NCBI RefSeq assembly: GCF_021401125.1
Contig: NZ_JACBFQ010000008.1
Location: 186,001-250,000 of the forward strand
Length of the DNA stretch: 64,000 nucleotides
Origin: Xanthobacter sp. NM-59
Lineage (GTDB): Bacteria > Pseudomonadota > Alphaproteobacteria > Rhizobiales > Xanthobacteraceae
Direction of reading: 5' to 3'
Shown here: piece after piece, positions 47,434 to 56,677 of the stretch
Layout of the letters: each line of letters starts with the position of its first letter
How positions within the stretch are numbered: position 1 is the first letter of the stretch
Notes under the pieces: model-generated
The model's input: only the letters and a program-made list of their open reading frames with translations
What the model was told of the DNA's origin: nothing
Databases searched by the model: none
Position numbers and translations under genes: made by a program

Positions 47434-48003
47434 TCAGCAGGGCAAAGCGCGCACGAAGCTGTCGCGCACCGCTTCGCTGAGCTGGTTGCCCAGCAGCGGC
47501 TTCTCGATGATGGCGACGCCCTGCGCGTCCGCCCGCTGGCGGACATTGGGGCTGGGATTGCTGGTGATGAGGAAGGACGGGAGATGGACATTGCGCCGGT
47601 CCAGCTCGCGCAGCAGCTCGAGACCGTTGATCTCTGGAAGGTTGTAGTCGACGATCATGCAGCCGTGGCGCGGGAGGTCCGCCGCCATCAGCTCCTGGAA
47701 GCCGGCATAGGTACGCACGTCGAAGCCGTCGAGTTCGAAGGTGAACTTCAGGGAGCCGCACACGGCCGCGTCGTCATCCACGATATGGACCACCCAGGGC
47801 GCGCTCGTCACACGGGTGGCGTCGGAGGCGGGTTCGGGCACCGTCACGGCGAAGGGCTGTACGGCACGGCTCGCCGCGGCAGGCTGCGGGAGCCTGGCGG
47901 CGCTCATCATGCGCGACAGCGGCAGGGCGGCCGCCAGCGGACCCTCGGCACGAATCTGAGCCTCGCGTTCCGACACGGACCTCACCTTGCATCCTGGATT
48001 CAT
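47434..48003 (-). CDS. Orphan receiver-domain protein next to fixLJ (FixT-like candidate)
   Basis: The protein is 189 residues from ATG 48003, with SD GGGAGG six bases upstream. Residues 1-68 are a low-complexity N-terminal extension. Residues 70-189 form a receiver with acidic residues VVHIVDDD, phospho-acceptor Asp119 (CMIVDYNLPEING) and Lys168 in IIEKPL. No output domain is present. Cysteines occur at 5, 82, 115 and 189. It lies 100 bp downstream of fixJ on the same strand, with a perfect FixK/FNR box in between. Caulobacter FixT is a single-receiver inhibitor of FixL under FixK control, so a similar feedback role is plausible. A plain orphan receiver is the alternative. Confidence 0.8.
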   Translation of the reverse strand: MNPGCKVRSVSEREAQIRAEGPLAAALPLSRMMSAARLPQPAAASRAVQPFAVTVPEPASDATRVTSAPWVVHIVDDDAAVCGSLKFTFELDGFDVRTYAGFQELMAADLPRHGCMIVDYNLPEINGLELLRELDRRNVHLPSFLITSNPSPNVRQRADAQGVAIIEKPLLGNQLSEAVRDSFVRALPC

Positions 48004-48012
48004 TGTCGGCCT

Positions 48013-48031
48013 CCCACGACCCGGTCGTGGG
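48013..48031 (-). promoter_or_regulatory. Hairpin overlapping the ribosome-binding site of the orphan receiver gene
   Basis: CCCACGAC-N3-GTCGTGGG forms a perfect 8-bp stem. On the transcript the 3' arm ends in GGG, which is the first half of the GGGAGG Shine-Dalgarno sequence before ATG 48003. Folding would hide the ribosome-binding site. Confidence 0.5.
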
Positions 48032-48082
48032 TCCACGTGGTCGGTGTGCGACAAAAGTAGCCGAACCGCGCCCCGTGCAGCC

Positions 48083-48096
48083 TTGAGTTAGATCAA
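48083..48096 (-). promoter_or_regulatory. FixK/FNR box (anaerobox)
   Basis: On the minus strand it reads TTGATCTAACTCAA, with both TTGA/TCAA half-sites intact at the standard six-base spacing. It lies in the fixJ-receiver gap. A -10-like TACTTT occurs about 30 bp downstream of the box centre, the spacing of a class II FNR-activated promoter driving the orphan receiver gene. Confidence 0.75.
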
Positions 48097-48103
48097 GCCC
48101 GCT

Positions 48104-48736
48104 TTACGCCGCGTTTGGGGTGATGCCGGCGAGGAGCGCCATGCGCACCAGCTCTGAAAGGCTCTGGGCCTTCATCTTGGTCATGACATTGGCGCGGTAG
48201 ACCTCGACCGTGCGGGGGCTGATGCCGAGGTCATAGGCGATCATTTTGTTGGCCTGGCCGGCCACCAGGCATTCCAGCACCTGCCGCTCGCGCTGGGAGA
48301 GGGCGGCGATGCGCTCGCCTACCTCTTCGCGCAGGGCGTCATGCTGGTGCGCCTTGCGCATCCGCGCGAGGGCCGCCTTCACGGTGTCGAGGATGGCGAC
48401 GTCGTCGAACGGCTTTTCCAGGAAGTCGGCGGCGCCGAGCTTCATGGCCTCCACCGCCAGCGGCACGTCGCCATGCCCGGTCACCACGATCACCGGCACG
48501 CTCGAGCCCTTCTCCTTCAGGTGCTGGAGCAGCTCGATTCCGGTCATGTCCGGCATGCGCACATCGGTGATGATGCAGGACGCGCTGGGGTCGGAGGCCG
48601 GCAGGCCGGCTTCCACGAAGGCGCGCGCGGAGGGGTGCTCATGCACCTCGTGGCCGGCGGTGGCGAGCAGGAAGGCCAGCGACTCGCGTACGGCCTCGTC
48701 GTCGTCGATGACGTGGATCACGGCGCTCTCAGACAT
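48104..48736 (-). CDS. fixJ: Two-component response regulator FixJ
   Basis: Response regulator of 210 residues that activates fixK-type genes at low oxygen. The receiver has [12 protein letters not shown], phospho-acceptor Asp58 in [17 protein letters not shown], the [17 protein letters not shown] block and the KPFDD motif. The LuxR-type HTH is [20 protein letters not shown] followed by [20 protein letters not shown]. The ATG at 48736 overlaps the 3' end of fixL by eight bases. The receiver and linker are close to known FixJ. It is also the nearest upstream gene to the orphan receiver, which probably has its own promoter. Confidence 0.94.
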   Translation of the reverse strand: MSESAVIHVIDDDEAVRESLAFLLATAGHEVHEHPSARAFVEAGLPASDPSASCIITDVRMPDMTGIELLQHLKEKGSSVPVIVVTGHGDVPLAVEAMKLGAADFLEKPFDDVAILDTVKAALARMRKAHQHDALREEVGERIAALSQRERQVLECLVAGQANKMIAYDLGISPRTVEVYRANVMTKMKAQSLSELVRMALLAGITPNAA

Positions 48737-50246
48737 CGGCGGGCGCCTCGTCGCTGACGGCCCGCAGGGTGAAACGGAAGATGGAGCCCCCTTGCGGATT
48801 GGGCTCCGCCCAGATGCGCCCGCCATGGGCTTCGATGATGGTGCGCGAGATGGACAGGCCCACCCCCATGCCGTGCCGCTTGGTGGTGATGAAGGGCGTG
48901 AACAGCTGGTGGCTGACCTCTGGAGAGATGCCCGAGCCCGTGTCTATGACGCTCACCATCACCATGTCGTCCTCCACCGGCTCGGACTGCACGAGAAGCT
49001 GCCGCCGGGGTCCATCCATCATTGCTTCGAGGGCGTTGCGCATCAAGTTCAGAAGCACCTGCTGAACCTGCACCTTGTCCGCCAGCACCACGTCGCATTT
49101 GGGATCATAGTGGAAGCGGACCTGGATCCCATGCTCCTTGGCCCCCACCAAAGCGAGGGCGCTGGCCTCCTCCACCATCTTGGAGAGGCTTTCCAGCCGC
49201 CGCTCGCTCTCCCCGCGGGAGACGAAATCGCGCAGGCGGCGGATGATCTGGCCGGCGCGCAGGGCTTGTTCGCCCGCCTTCTCCAGCGCCCCCTGGAGCA
49301 TCTCGATGCGCACCGCGCCGCCGTCCAGCAGCCGCCGCGAGCCCTTGATGTAATTGGCGATGGCGGAGAGCGGCTGGTTCAGCTCGTGGGCCAGGGTGGA
49401 GGCCATCTCACCCATGGCCGTGAGGCGGGAGATGTGCACCAGCTCGGCCTGCAGCTCCTGCAGGCGGGCCTCGGTCTGCTGCCGCTCGGTCAGGTCGCGG
49501 ATGAAGCCGGTGAAGAAGCGCCGGGAGGCCGAGCGCATCTCGCCGACCGACAGTTCCATGGGAAAGGTGGTGCCGTCCTTGCGCTCGCCCACCACCACGC
49601 GGCCGATACCGATGACCCGCTGTTCTCCGGTATTCAGATAGCGGGAAATATAGCCGTCATGTCCCTCCCGATGGGGCGAGGGCATGAGAATGGAGACGTT
49701 CTGGCCCACGGCCTCTTCCGCGCTGTAGCCGAACAGGCGTTCGGCGGCGGCGGAGAAGGACTGCATGACGCCGTGCTCGTCGATCACCACCATGGCGTCG
49801 GGCACGGTGCTGAGGATGGAGGACAGGTGAGCTTCGCGCGCCACCAGGTCGCGATTGCGGGCAGCGGCGTCGAGACGGGTGCGGCGCAGGCGCTCGCCGA
49901 TCACCGCGATGCCGCCGCCGGCCACGGGCAGCAGCAGGGCGGCGGTGATGTCCACCGGGCCGAGCGCGGGCTGCAGCAGTGCCAGAGCGAGTCCCCCGCC
50001 CAGTGTGCCCGCCAGCGCGGCCAGCGCGGCCGCAAGGCCGAAGCTGCCCACCGCCACCGGGGCGAGCAGCAGCACGAGCGGCCCCGCGCCCTGAAACGGC
50101 GGGACCTGAAGCAGGGTGCACAGGCCGAGCGCGCCCGCCGCGGCGCCCGCGCCCCGCGCCAGGTCCAGCAGGAGGCTCTGTGAAAGGCCGTGCGACAAGC
50201 CCGGTGCAGGCGCCGTTTCGGGGGCCGCCGTATTTCCCTCCGTCAA
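48729..50246 (-). CDS. fixL: Oxygen-sensing haem histidine kinase FixL
   Basis: Membrane-bound kinase of 505 residues that phosphorylates FixJ when oxygen leaves its haem. Hydrophobic helices occupy about 28-120. The PAS domain (about 140-255) carries the haem-ligand His196 in GHDGYISRY, and Arg216 in [20 protein letters not shown] corresponds to the distal arginine. The H-box is [20 protein letters not shown] with His287. [20 protein letters not shown] and [18 protein letters not shown] complete the ATPase. The only in-frame start before the first helix is TTG 50246 (another TTG lies at about 50204), so initiation is uncertain. It is divergent from the fixK-type gene. Confidence 0.93.
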   Translation of the reverse strand: MTEGNTAAPETAPAPGLSHGLSQSLLLDLARGAGAAAGALGLCTLLQVPPFQGAGPLVLLLAPVAVGSFGLAAALAALAGTLGGGLALALLQPALGPVDITAALLLPVAGGGIAVIGERLRRTRLDAAARNRDLVAREAHLSSILSTVPDAMVVIDEHGVMQSFSAAAERLFGYSAEEAVGQNVSILMPSPHREGHDGYISRYLNTGEQRVIGIGRVVVGERKDGTTFPMELSVGEMRSASRRFFTGFIRDLTERQQTEARLQELQAELVHISRLTAMGEMASTLAHELNQPLSAIANYIKGSRRLLDGGAVRIEMLQGALEKAGEQALRAGQIIRRLRDFVSRGESERRLESLSKMVEEASALALVGAKEHGIQVRFHYDPKCDVVLADKVQVQQVLLNLMRNALEAMMDGPRRQLLVQSEPVEDDMVMVSVIDTGSGISPEVSHQLFTPFITTKRHGMGVGLSISRTIIEAHGGRIWAEPNPQGGSIFRFTLRAVSDEAPADV

Positions 50247-50412
50247 GTCCCTGACCTCATCCCTGTGCGTTCCGAGGCGCGGCGGGGAACGTGTTCACCG
50301 CCACGCTTCGGCCGGCGTTCCGCGCGGCGGCCGGTGGTCGAGCCGCCGCACACGCGCGGCACGCGTCCATACCTTGTTACGCAATGGATGCGCCTCCGTA
50401 AACCTACCTAAG

Positions 50413-50431
50413 GAACACGACTTAAGTGTTC
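50413..50431. promoter_or_regulatory. Dyad upstream of the FixK-type gene
   Basis: GAACAC (50413-50418) and GTGTTC (50426-50431) flank CTTAAG-containing DNA, 66 bp upstream of ATG 50497. It could be a FixJ or other operator in the fixL/fixK gap; it does not match the FNR consensus. Confidence 0.3.
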
Positions 50432-50496
50432 AGTCCGAATTTCACGCAAGGCGGCATGGCGGTATCGCTGATAGGGATTTCAGGAGGGTTTTTCCG

Positions 50497-51195
50497 ATGC
50501 CGAGCCCCGCTGCCGCAATGACTCAGACGGCCTACGTCCCGTCGCTGCCGTCTGCCCAGTGGAGCGAGGAGCCGAGCCCGCGCAGCCCGCGCGAACTGCT
50601 CGCCAGTCTCGGAGTCGTGACCTCCTTCGACCGCAATTGCGAAATCTTCGCCGAGGACGCCGCGGCCGACCACATCTTCGTGGTGCTCTCGGGCACCGTG
50701 CGGATCTGCAAGCTCCTGGGCGACGGCCGCCGCCAGATCGAAACCTTCTGCCTCGCCGGCGACGTGTTCGGCTGGGAGACGGCGGCCCGGCATCGCTTCT
50801 CCGCGGAGGCGGTGAGTGAGTGCAAGGTGGTGCGGGTGAAGCGCTCCATCCTGTTCGCCCGTGCCAGCGACGATTCCGACCTCGCCCATGCCCTTTGGGC
50901 GCTGACCGCCGCCGAGCTCACGCGGGCGCAGAACCACCTCCTGGTGCTGGGTCGCAAGACCGCGCAGGAGCGTGTGGCCACCTTCCTGCTCGACATGGCG
51001 CAGCGCTCCGCCACCGGCGGCACGGAAGTGACCCTGCCCATGTCCCGCCAGGACATTGCCGATTATCTCGGCCTGACCATCGAGACCGTTTCGCGCACCC
51101 TGACGCATCTTGAGGAGACTGCGGCCATCGCCCTGCCGTCCTCGCGCCGGGTGCTCCTGAAGGACAGCAGCGCGCTGCGCGGCCTCAACGCCTGA
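50497..51195 (+). CDS. fixK: FixK-type CRP/FNR transcriptional regulator
   Basis: CRP-family activator of 232 residues from ATG 50497, preceded by AGGAGG. The N-terminal sensory barrel includes IFVVLSGTVRICKLLGDGRR and CLAGDVFGWETAARH. The HTH is MSRQDIADYLGLTIETVSRT followed by LTHLEE. The N-terminal cysteine cluster of FNR is absent, as expected for FixK proteins controlled at transcription by FixLJ. ETVSRT recognition residues match the TTGA half-site readers. Divergent fixLJ and downstream hemN support the FixK call; a second fixK elsewhere is possible. Confidence 0.9.
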   Translation: MPSPAAAMTQTAYVPSLPSAQWSEEPSPRSPRELLASLGVVTSFDRNCEIFAEDAAADHIFVVLSGTVRICKLLGDGRRQIETFCLAGDVFGWETAARHRFSAEAVSECKVVRVKRSILFARASDDSDLAHALWALTAAELTRAQNHLLVLGRKTAQERVATFLLDMAQRSATGGTEVTLPMSRQDIADYLGLTIETVSRTLTHLEETAAIALPSSRRVLLKDSSALRGLNA

Positions 51196-51365
51196 CGGCT
51201 GGGGCTTCGCGGGTAGACGCGGCGCGTGAGCGGAAGAGTTCCCGTTCCGCGAAGAGGTTTCAAGACGGCCATCATTCGGGCCTGACGCATTTCACCAACG
51301 GGGGGCGCCCCGATGTGCGGCGGAGGCGCAATCGACCGCCGCACTTTTCCTCGGCACGTCCTGCG

Positions 51366-52754
51366 TTACACCGCAGCGGCGTGCCTTTTCTTTTCCGGCT
51401 CCTGGGCCCGGGCGGCGCGAAGGCGGGGGTCGAACTCCCCGCACACCACGCGGGTGAAGGCCCGCGCGGCCTCAGGCACTTCCACGACACGGCCGTGGCG
51501 CACCGCCAGGCCGTCCGCGATCAGCGGCTCGAGCCGTTCCAGCTCCGCATCGAACAGGGCGCCATCGAAGCCATGGGTGATGGCGAGGGCGTCGAGGTCC
51601 ACCTTCAGGTCGCACATCAGCCGCTCGATGACGGCGCGGCGCAGCCGGTCTTCCTCATTGAGGGCGATGCCCCGGGCGATGGGTAGCCCGCCCTCCTCCA
51701 TGGCCTTGTGCCATTGTGCGGTGGAAGACACGTTCTGCACATAGCCCTGCGGCAGCGCGCCGATGGAGGAGGCGCCGAAGCCCAGCAGCACCGGTGCGTC
51801 GTCGGTGGTGTAGCCCTGGAAATTGCGCTTCAGGGTGCCGGCCTCGGCACGCTGGGCCATGGGGTCGCTGGCGCGGGCGAAATGGTCCAGCCCCACGGCC
51901 CGATAGCCGTGCGCGGTGAGAACCTGCGACACCAGCTCCGCCTGGGCCAGGCGCTCGTCGGCGCCCGGCAGGTCCGCCTCGGGAATGAGGGTCTGGTGCT
52001 TCTTCATCCACGGCACATGGGCGTAGCCGAAGACGGCGATGCGATCCGGATCGAGGCCGAGCGCCTGTTCCACCGTCTGCCGCACCGATGCGGCGGTCTG
52101 GTGCGGCAAGCCGTACATGAGGTCGAGATTGATGGCGGTGATGCCGGCCGCCCGCAGCGCATCGGCCACCGCCTTGGTGTCGGCATAGGACTGGCGCCGG
52201 CCGATGGCGTCCTGGACCTTCTCCTCGAAGTCCTGCACGCCGAGGCTGGCGCGGTTGAAGCCCTCGCGGGCCAGCACCGCCACCTTGTCCGCATCCATGG
52301 TGCGCGGGTCGATCTCGATGGCGATCTCCGCATCGGGCGCGAAGTCGAAGGCGCGGCGCAGCGCGCCCATCACGCGGGCGAAGTCCGCATCGGCCAGCAT
52401 GGTCGGGGTGCCGCCGCCGAAATGCAGGTGCTTCAGCCGGAGCGGGCCGGGCAGGTGCGCGCGCACCCGCGCAATCTCTTCCTCCAGCCGCTCCGCATAG
52501 GCGCTGACGGGCTTGGCATTGTGCACCACCGCCGTCTGGCAGCCGCAGTAGAGGCACAGCTCGGCGCAGAACGGCACATGCACGTAGACCGAAACCTCAC
52601 CGCCCGCGGGAATGGCGGAGAGCCATCGGGCATAGGTCTCGCCCGTCACGGCAGGCGTGAAGTGGGGCGCCGTGGGGTAGGAGGTGTAGCGCGGAACGGG
52701 GCGCCCGTAGCGCGCGAGCAGGGTGGAGGCATCAAGGGGGGCAGGGGCAGTCAT
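51366..52754 (-). CDS. hemN: Oxygen-independent coproporphyrinogen III oxidase
   Basis: Radical-SAM enzyme that makes protoporphyrinogen IX without oxygen; 462 residues. YTSYPTAPHF starts the HemN N-terminus. The cluster motif is CAELCLYCGCQTAV, giving the CxxxCxxC cysteines, and HFGGGTPTML is the SAM-binding glycine motif. LMYGLPHQTAASV and GYTTDDAPVLLGFGASSIG are further HemN blocks that separate it from HemW. It converges on the fixK-type gene with 170 bp between stops. An imperfect FixK box lies 67 bp upstream, which fits anaerobic induction. It complements the aerobic haem steps expected elsewhere. Confidence 0.95.
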   Translation of the reverse strand: MTAPAPLDASTLLARYGRPVPRYTSYPTAPHFTPAVTGETYARWLSAIPAGGEVSVYVHVPFCAELCLYCGCQTAVVHNAKPVSAYAERLEEEIARVRAHLPGPLRLKHLHFGGGTPTMLADADFARVMGALRRAFDFAPDAEIAIEIDPRTMDADKVAVLAREGFNRASLGVQDFEEKVQDAIGRRQSYADTKAVADALRAAGITAINLDLMYGLPHQTAASVRQTVEQALGLDPDRIAVFGYAHVPWMKKHQTLIPEADLPGADERLAQAELVSQVLTAHGYRAVGLDHFARASDPMAQRAEAGTLKRNFQGYTTDDAPVLLGFGASSIGALPQGYVQNVSSTAQWHKAMEEGGLPIARGIALNEEDRLRRAVIERLMCDLKVDLDALAITHGFDGALFDAELERLEPLIADGLAVRHGRVVEVPEAARAFTRVVCGEFDPRLRAARAQEPEKKRHAAAV

Positions 52755-52820
52755 CACATCGTCTCGGGGCTGACGAAATTATCTTAGCCCATCCATGTGC
52801 CCCCTGCGGGCGAATTCGCC

Positions 52821-52834
52821 TTGACCTGCCGCAA
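52821..52834 (-). promoter_or_regulatory. Imperfect FixK/FNR box upstream of hemN
   Basis: On the minus strand it reads TTGCGGCAGGTCAA: one perfect TCAA half-site and one half with a single mismatch (TTGC), at the right spacing. It is 67 bp upstream of the hemN ATG. Confidence 0.4.
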
Positions 52835-53014
52835 GAAGTCGCCGCAAGAGCGCGCCTCTTGGGCCCCCCTTGGCCCGCTCGCCGGTGCTGGAATGCCGCG
52901 AGGGAGCTGTGGCGCCTGCTTCGCCGTGCGGTCAACGCGTGGGCGAAATGCAAACGGGGACCCGCCAGGGCCCCCGTCTCGTGCCGGTTGTTCCAGCCCG
53001 CCGCCAGAGCCTTC

Positions 53015-56000
53015 CTAATAGGAGAGGAAGGCGCCGGCGAAGATGCCCTCGGCGCGATCGTCGCCGGCGAGCTTGAAGCGGTACTGGGCCATGAGGTCCA
53101 GATACGAGTGGGGCGCCTGATATTCGTCCTCGTTGAACCAGTAGCGCAGCGTGGCGCCAGGGCCGACACCGAGGGCGAATGGCGTCTCGTAGCCATTGTC
53201 ATAGGCGCCGCCGAGAGCGACGAACGGCCAGAACACCAGGTGGTCGCTGATGGGGTCCAGCCGGAAGGCATGGCCGTAGCGCAGCTCGAAGCTCGCCACC
53301 GTTTCCGGCAGCATGGTGTAGTAGTTGTAGTCGGCATAGATCTGCCAGGCGCGCCAGTTGGGCTCGTCCACGCGCAGGTCGGTGCCCTCGCCCCTGGAAT
53401 AGGCGGCGCGCAGCAGCACATCCTCTCGCGAGGTGCCGCCGGTGGGGAAGAGGTAGGACGCCTCCAGCACCAGGTTCTCGGTCTTGAACGGCTTCCAGCG
53501 GGCGCCCACGCTGCCCTGGAAGGTGTTGAAGCCGGTGGCGCCGCCATTCTCATCATAGAGCGTGGTGAAGCCGCGCACGAACAGCTCGAAGGTGGAGCCG
53601 TCGCGATAGCCGATGCCCGGCGGACGCCAGTAGAGCTCTCCGCCGGCGCTGAGGGTGTGATAGGCGCCATTGGTCGGCGGCGCGTAATAGGAGCCCGGGG
53701 CCACGCCCACCGCGCCATAGCTGATGGAGGCGTAGGCGCCCCAGGTGCGGCTCAGCTCCGCCACTTCGCGCCGCAGGCCGAAGACATATTGCGGATCAAG
53801 CGGCAAATCACCCTTGCGGTTCTCGTCGATGGCCCGCTTGAAATAGTCCACGGCGGTGGCGTTGTTGTAGGTGCGCCGGGCATTGTAGGCGGCATTGATG
53901 AGGTTGGTGCCGCGCAGCTGCCACTTGTCGTTGGCCTGCTGGAAGAGCTGGAAGGCCAGATCGTCCTCGCCCGCCTGGCTCGCCAGCACCGCGAGGTCGA
54001 CGGTGCGCATGTTGCGCAGGTCGCCGCGCTCATAGGCGGCGACGAACAGCACGCGCGCCTCGTCCTTCCGGTTGAGCTGCACCAGCAGGTTGACGCGGGC
54101 GGTGAGCATGGCGTTGCGCTGCTCGCGGCTCCGGGCGAGGCGCGATGCCGTCTCGAACGCGGCAAGCGCCTGCTCCTTCTCGCCGAGCGCGAGATAGGTG
54201 TAGCCCAGGCGGGTCTGCACGTCATAGCTCTGCTCGTTCGCCATGGGCTGGAGAATGGAGAGGGCCAGTTCCGGGTCCTTGACCTGAAGGGCGGCATCCA
54301 CCAGCGAGAAGCGCACCATGCGGGCCTGGGCGGCCGGCAGGCGGCCGGAGGCCAGCGCCGCGCGGAAGTCGCGGATGGCGGCGCCATATTGGTGGGCCTG
54401 CATGCGCAGATTGCCGCGCTGCACCAGCAAGGTGGCGTCACGCGGGCTCGCCGCCAGCAATTGGTCGAGAATCCGCTCGGCCTCCGCATAGCGGCCGGAG
54501 GCCATCAGCGCGTTCATCAGCAGCATGCGATAGTTGCTGTTGCCGGGCTCGGCGTCGATCGCCTTGCGGATCTCGCGGATGGCGGTCGCATAATCGCGCC
54601 GGCCGAAGGCGGTGTAGGCCGCGCTGGCGGCGGCATAGCCGGGGCTGGCCGGGTTCAGGCCCGCGCCTCCCGGTCCCCCCGGAGCGCCGAAGAAGACCGA
54701 GCAGATGACGCCATATTTGGTGGGCTGGCAGAACACCGTGGGCGACACCAGCGCCGGGCGCTTCATGTTGGGCGTCTTCACCAGGGCTTCCGCCGTGCGG
54801 CGATAGGCGGTGACGTCCTTGTTCTTGGAATCGTCCAGCGACTGCAGGATCTTCAGCGCCTCCTCGCCCTGTCCGGCGGCGAGCGCGGCATTGGCGGCGA
54901 TGAGGCGGTAATTCACCTCCTCCACGTCGGTGAGGATGTTGGAGGCGAGCACCTTTTCGAACTCCGCCACCGCTTCGTCGCGCCGGCCGAGCTTGTCCAG
55001 CAGCCAGGCGTCCAGCACGCGTGGCAGCGGGTCGTTCTCGTCTTCCTTGACCGCGGCGGCGGCCTCGTTCTGGGCGTCCTGCATCTGGCCGGAGGCCATC
55101 AGGGCATTGATGAGGATGAGGCGGAAAGGCATGACGCTGGGCGCGCGCTCCATCGCCTTGCGGGCGAGCGCGGCGGCGTTCTTGGGCCGTCCGGCGGTGA
55201 GTTCCTTGATGGCCTGGGCCGCGTCCGGCTCGGCGATGCGCTTGTCGGTCACGGCGCGCAGGGCCTGGAGCGAGGGATCGTCGCCCGCTTTGGCCACCGC
55301 GTCGTTGATGGCGGCTTCCAGCTCCTTCAGCTTGCCGGCACGCTCCAGGGAGTCGATCAGCAGGCGGTGCCAGGCGCCGTTGTGCGGATTGAACTGCAGC
55401 GCCTCGCGGATGCGCTTTTCCGCCGTGGCGTCATCGCCCTTGCGATAGGCCTCGAACGCATCCTGGGCGGCATAGAAGCCGGGGGTGTCGGTGACGCCGC
55501 TGCCGGGCGGGGCGTCTGCGGGCACCAGGGAGCAGGACGGCCCATAAGGGGTGTCCACGCACTTCTGGAACGGCACCGGAAGGCTCTGGTTCGCCTTCTC
55601 GGGCATGATGCGGGGATTCTTCTGCACCGCCCGCGCCACCGAGAGGCGAGCCAGCACCGCGCTGTTGCCGCTATTGGCCAGCGGCTCCAGGATCTTCATG
55701 GCGCGGTCCACGTGGCCGACGGACAGGGCGGCGTCCGCCGCCACCAGGCGCGCGTCGCGTTCCGTGTCGCCGGACAGCACCTCATCCTTCAGCGCCTCGT
55801 CGAAGTCGCGCTCGCCGTCCGCCACCTGGCCGAGGCGCACGCGCAGGAAGCCGCGCAGGCTGCGCGGCAGGAACGAGCGCGGGTCCACCTCCACGGCGTC
55901 GCTGGCGGCCCGCTCTGCCGCCTCGTAATTCTTCTGCGCGATCAAAGCGTAGACCAGCAGCATGCGGTAGCTGAGGTCGTCAGGAACCAGCATGATGGCC

Positions 56001-56620
56001 TTGCGCGCCTCGTCGGCGGCCTTGGCCGGGTCGTTCGCCTCCAGCGCCTTGTTGGCGGCAAGAGAGGGGGCCTGCGCGAGCATCTTGCTCTGCGCCTTCA
56101 GGCGGGCGCGGATCGACTGGTCGTCGACACCCGCCGCGACGGCCTCGTTGCCCGCCGCCACCGATTCGGCAAGCTTGCCCTCCCCATCGAGGGAATCCAT
56201 CAGCAGCAGCCACATCGCCGCTGAATCCGGCCGCAGCCGCAGCACCTCGCGGGCGAGATAGGCCGAACGGGCGAAATTCTTCTGCTGGAAGGCCTGGTAG
56301 GCCTGATTCGCCGTGTTCCACGCCGCACCGGTGAGGGAGGGGGGAACCGGCTGCATGCTGGTCGCAGGCGCAGCCGCCGCCGGCGGGCTTGGCAGGCTCG
56401 GCGCCGCCGTGGCCGGCGAGGGTGTGGGAGCGGCTGGCGCCGGTGCGCCGAGCACCGGCTGCCCACTGGGCTGTGCGCCCGCATTTCCCGCCGTGCCCAG
56501 GGTGACGACGCTGACCGAAGCGGCCAGCATCAAGCCCAAGGCAAGGCGCCTCGGGAGCCGCGGGCTCTCCCAATGGAGCGCGGGCGGAAGGGCAGGGGGG
56601 AGGGAGATAGCGGTCGTCAT
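53015..56620 (-). CDS. Large TPR protein with C-terminal outer-membrane beta-barrel (NfrA/BcsC/PelB type)
   Basis: The protein is 1201 residues. A signal peptide (about 25-50, core LALGLMLAASVSVVTLG) ends near AGAQ. An Ala/Pro-rich spacer (50-90) leads to many tetratricopeptide repeats from about 105 to 890. Repeats containing AYQAFQQKNFARSAYLAREV, AFEAYRKGDDATAEKRIREA and AYTAFGRRDYATAIREIRKA show the TPR register at three places, suggesting internal triplication of a larger unit. From about 900 the sequence turns into alternating aromatic beta strands (YASISYGAVG, LVLEASYLFPTGG) and ends LMAQYRFKL...FLSY, a barrel-type C-terminus with a terminal aromatic. The architecture matches polysaccharide-export or phage-receptor porins. 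It is monocistronic, with its own promoter carrying CtrA-like boxes. Confidence 0.85.
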   Translation of the reverse strand: MTTAISLPPALPPALHWESPRLPRRLALGLMLAASVSVVTLGTAGNAGAQPSGQPVLGAPAPAAPTPSPATAAPSLPSPPAAAAPATSMQPVPPSLTGAAWNTANQAYQAFQQKNFARSAYLAREVLRLRPDSAAMWLLLMDSLDGEGKLAESVAAGNEAVAAGVDDQSIRARLKAQSKMLAQAPSLAANKALEANDPAKAADEARKAIMLVPDDLSYRMLLVYALIAQKNYEAAERAASDAVEVDPRSFLPRSLRGFLRVRLGQVADGERDFDEALKDEVLSGDTERDARLVAADAALSVGHVDRAMKILEPLANSGNSAVLARLSVARAVQKNPRIMPEKANQSLPVPFQKCVDTPYGPSCSLVPADAPPGSGVTDTPGFYAAQDAFEAYRKGDDATAEKRIREALQFNPHNGAWHRLLIDSLERAGKLKELEAAINDAVAKAGDDPSLQALRAVTDKRIAEPDAAQAIKELTAGRPKNAAALARKAMERAPSVMPFRLILINALMASGQMQDAQNEAAAAVKEDENDPLPRVLDAWLLDKLGRRDEAVAEFEKVLASNILTDVEEVNYRLIAANAALAAGQGEEALKILQSLDDSKNKDVTAYRRTAEALVKTPNMKRPALVSPTVFCQPTKYGVICSVFFGAPGGPGGAGLNPASPGYAAASAAYTAFGRRDYATAIREIRKAIDAEPGNSNYRMLLMNALMASGRYAEAERILDQLLAASPRDATLLVQRGNLRMQAHQYGAAIRDFRAALASGRLPAAQARMVRFSLVDAALQVKDPELALSILQPMANEQSYDVQTRLGYTYLALGEKEQALAAFETASRLARSREQRNAMLTARVNLLVQLNRKDEARVLFVAAYERGDLRNMRTVDLAVLASQAGEDDLAFQLFQQANDKWQLRGTNLINAAYNARRTYNNATAVDYFKRAIDENRKGDLPLDPQYVFGLRREVAELSRTWGAYASISYGAVGVAPGSYYAPPTNGAYHTLSAGGELYWRPPGIGYRDGSTFELFVRGFTTLYDENGGATGFNTFQGSVGARWKPFKTENLVLEASYLFPTGGTSREDVLLRAAYSRGEGTDLRVDEPNWRAWQIYADYNYYTMLPETVASFELRYGHAFRLDPISDHLVFWPFVALGGAYDNGYETPFALGVGPGATLRYWFNEDEYQAPHSYLDLMAQYRFKLAGDDRAEGIFAGAFLSY

Positions 56621-56643
56621 GACGCTACCATCGCCGAGATTAC

Positions 56644-56659
56644 TTAAACAGCAGTTAAC
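56644..56659 (+). promoter_or_regulatory. Perfect CtrA box upstream of the TPR/beta-barrel gene
   Basis: TTAAACAGCAGTTAAC is an exact TTAA-N7-TTAAC, 24 bp before the start codon, in an AT-rich promoter region (56640-56700). Its orientation is opposite to the gene, so it may repress or mark a bipartite site. Confidence 0.55.
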
Positions 56660-56677
56660 CTTAACAAGTATTCGAAT

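Noticed and set aside
52859-56224. A 1121-codon open frame opposite the TPR/beta-barrel gene
   Set aside because: The translation is low-complexity Gly/Ala/His/Arg with no family features, while the minus strand has a signal peptide, TPRs and a barrel.
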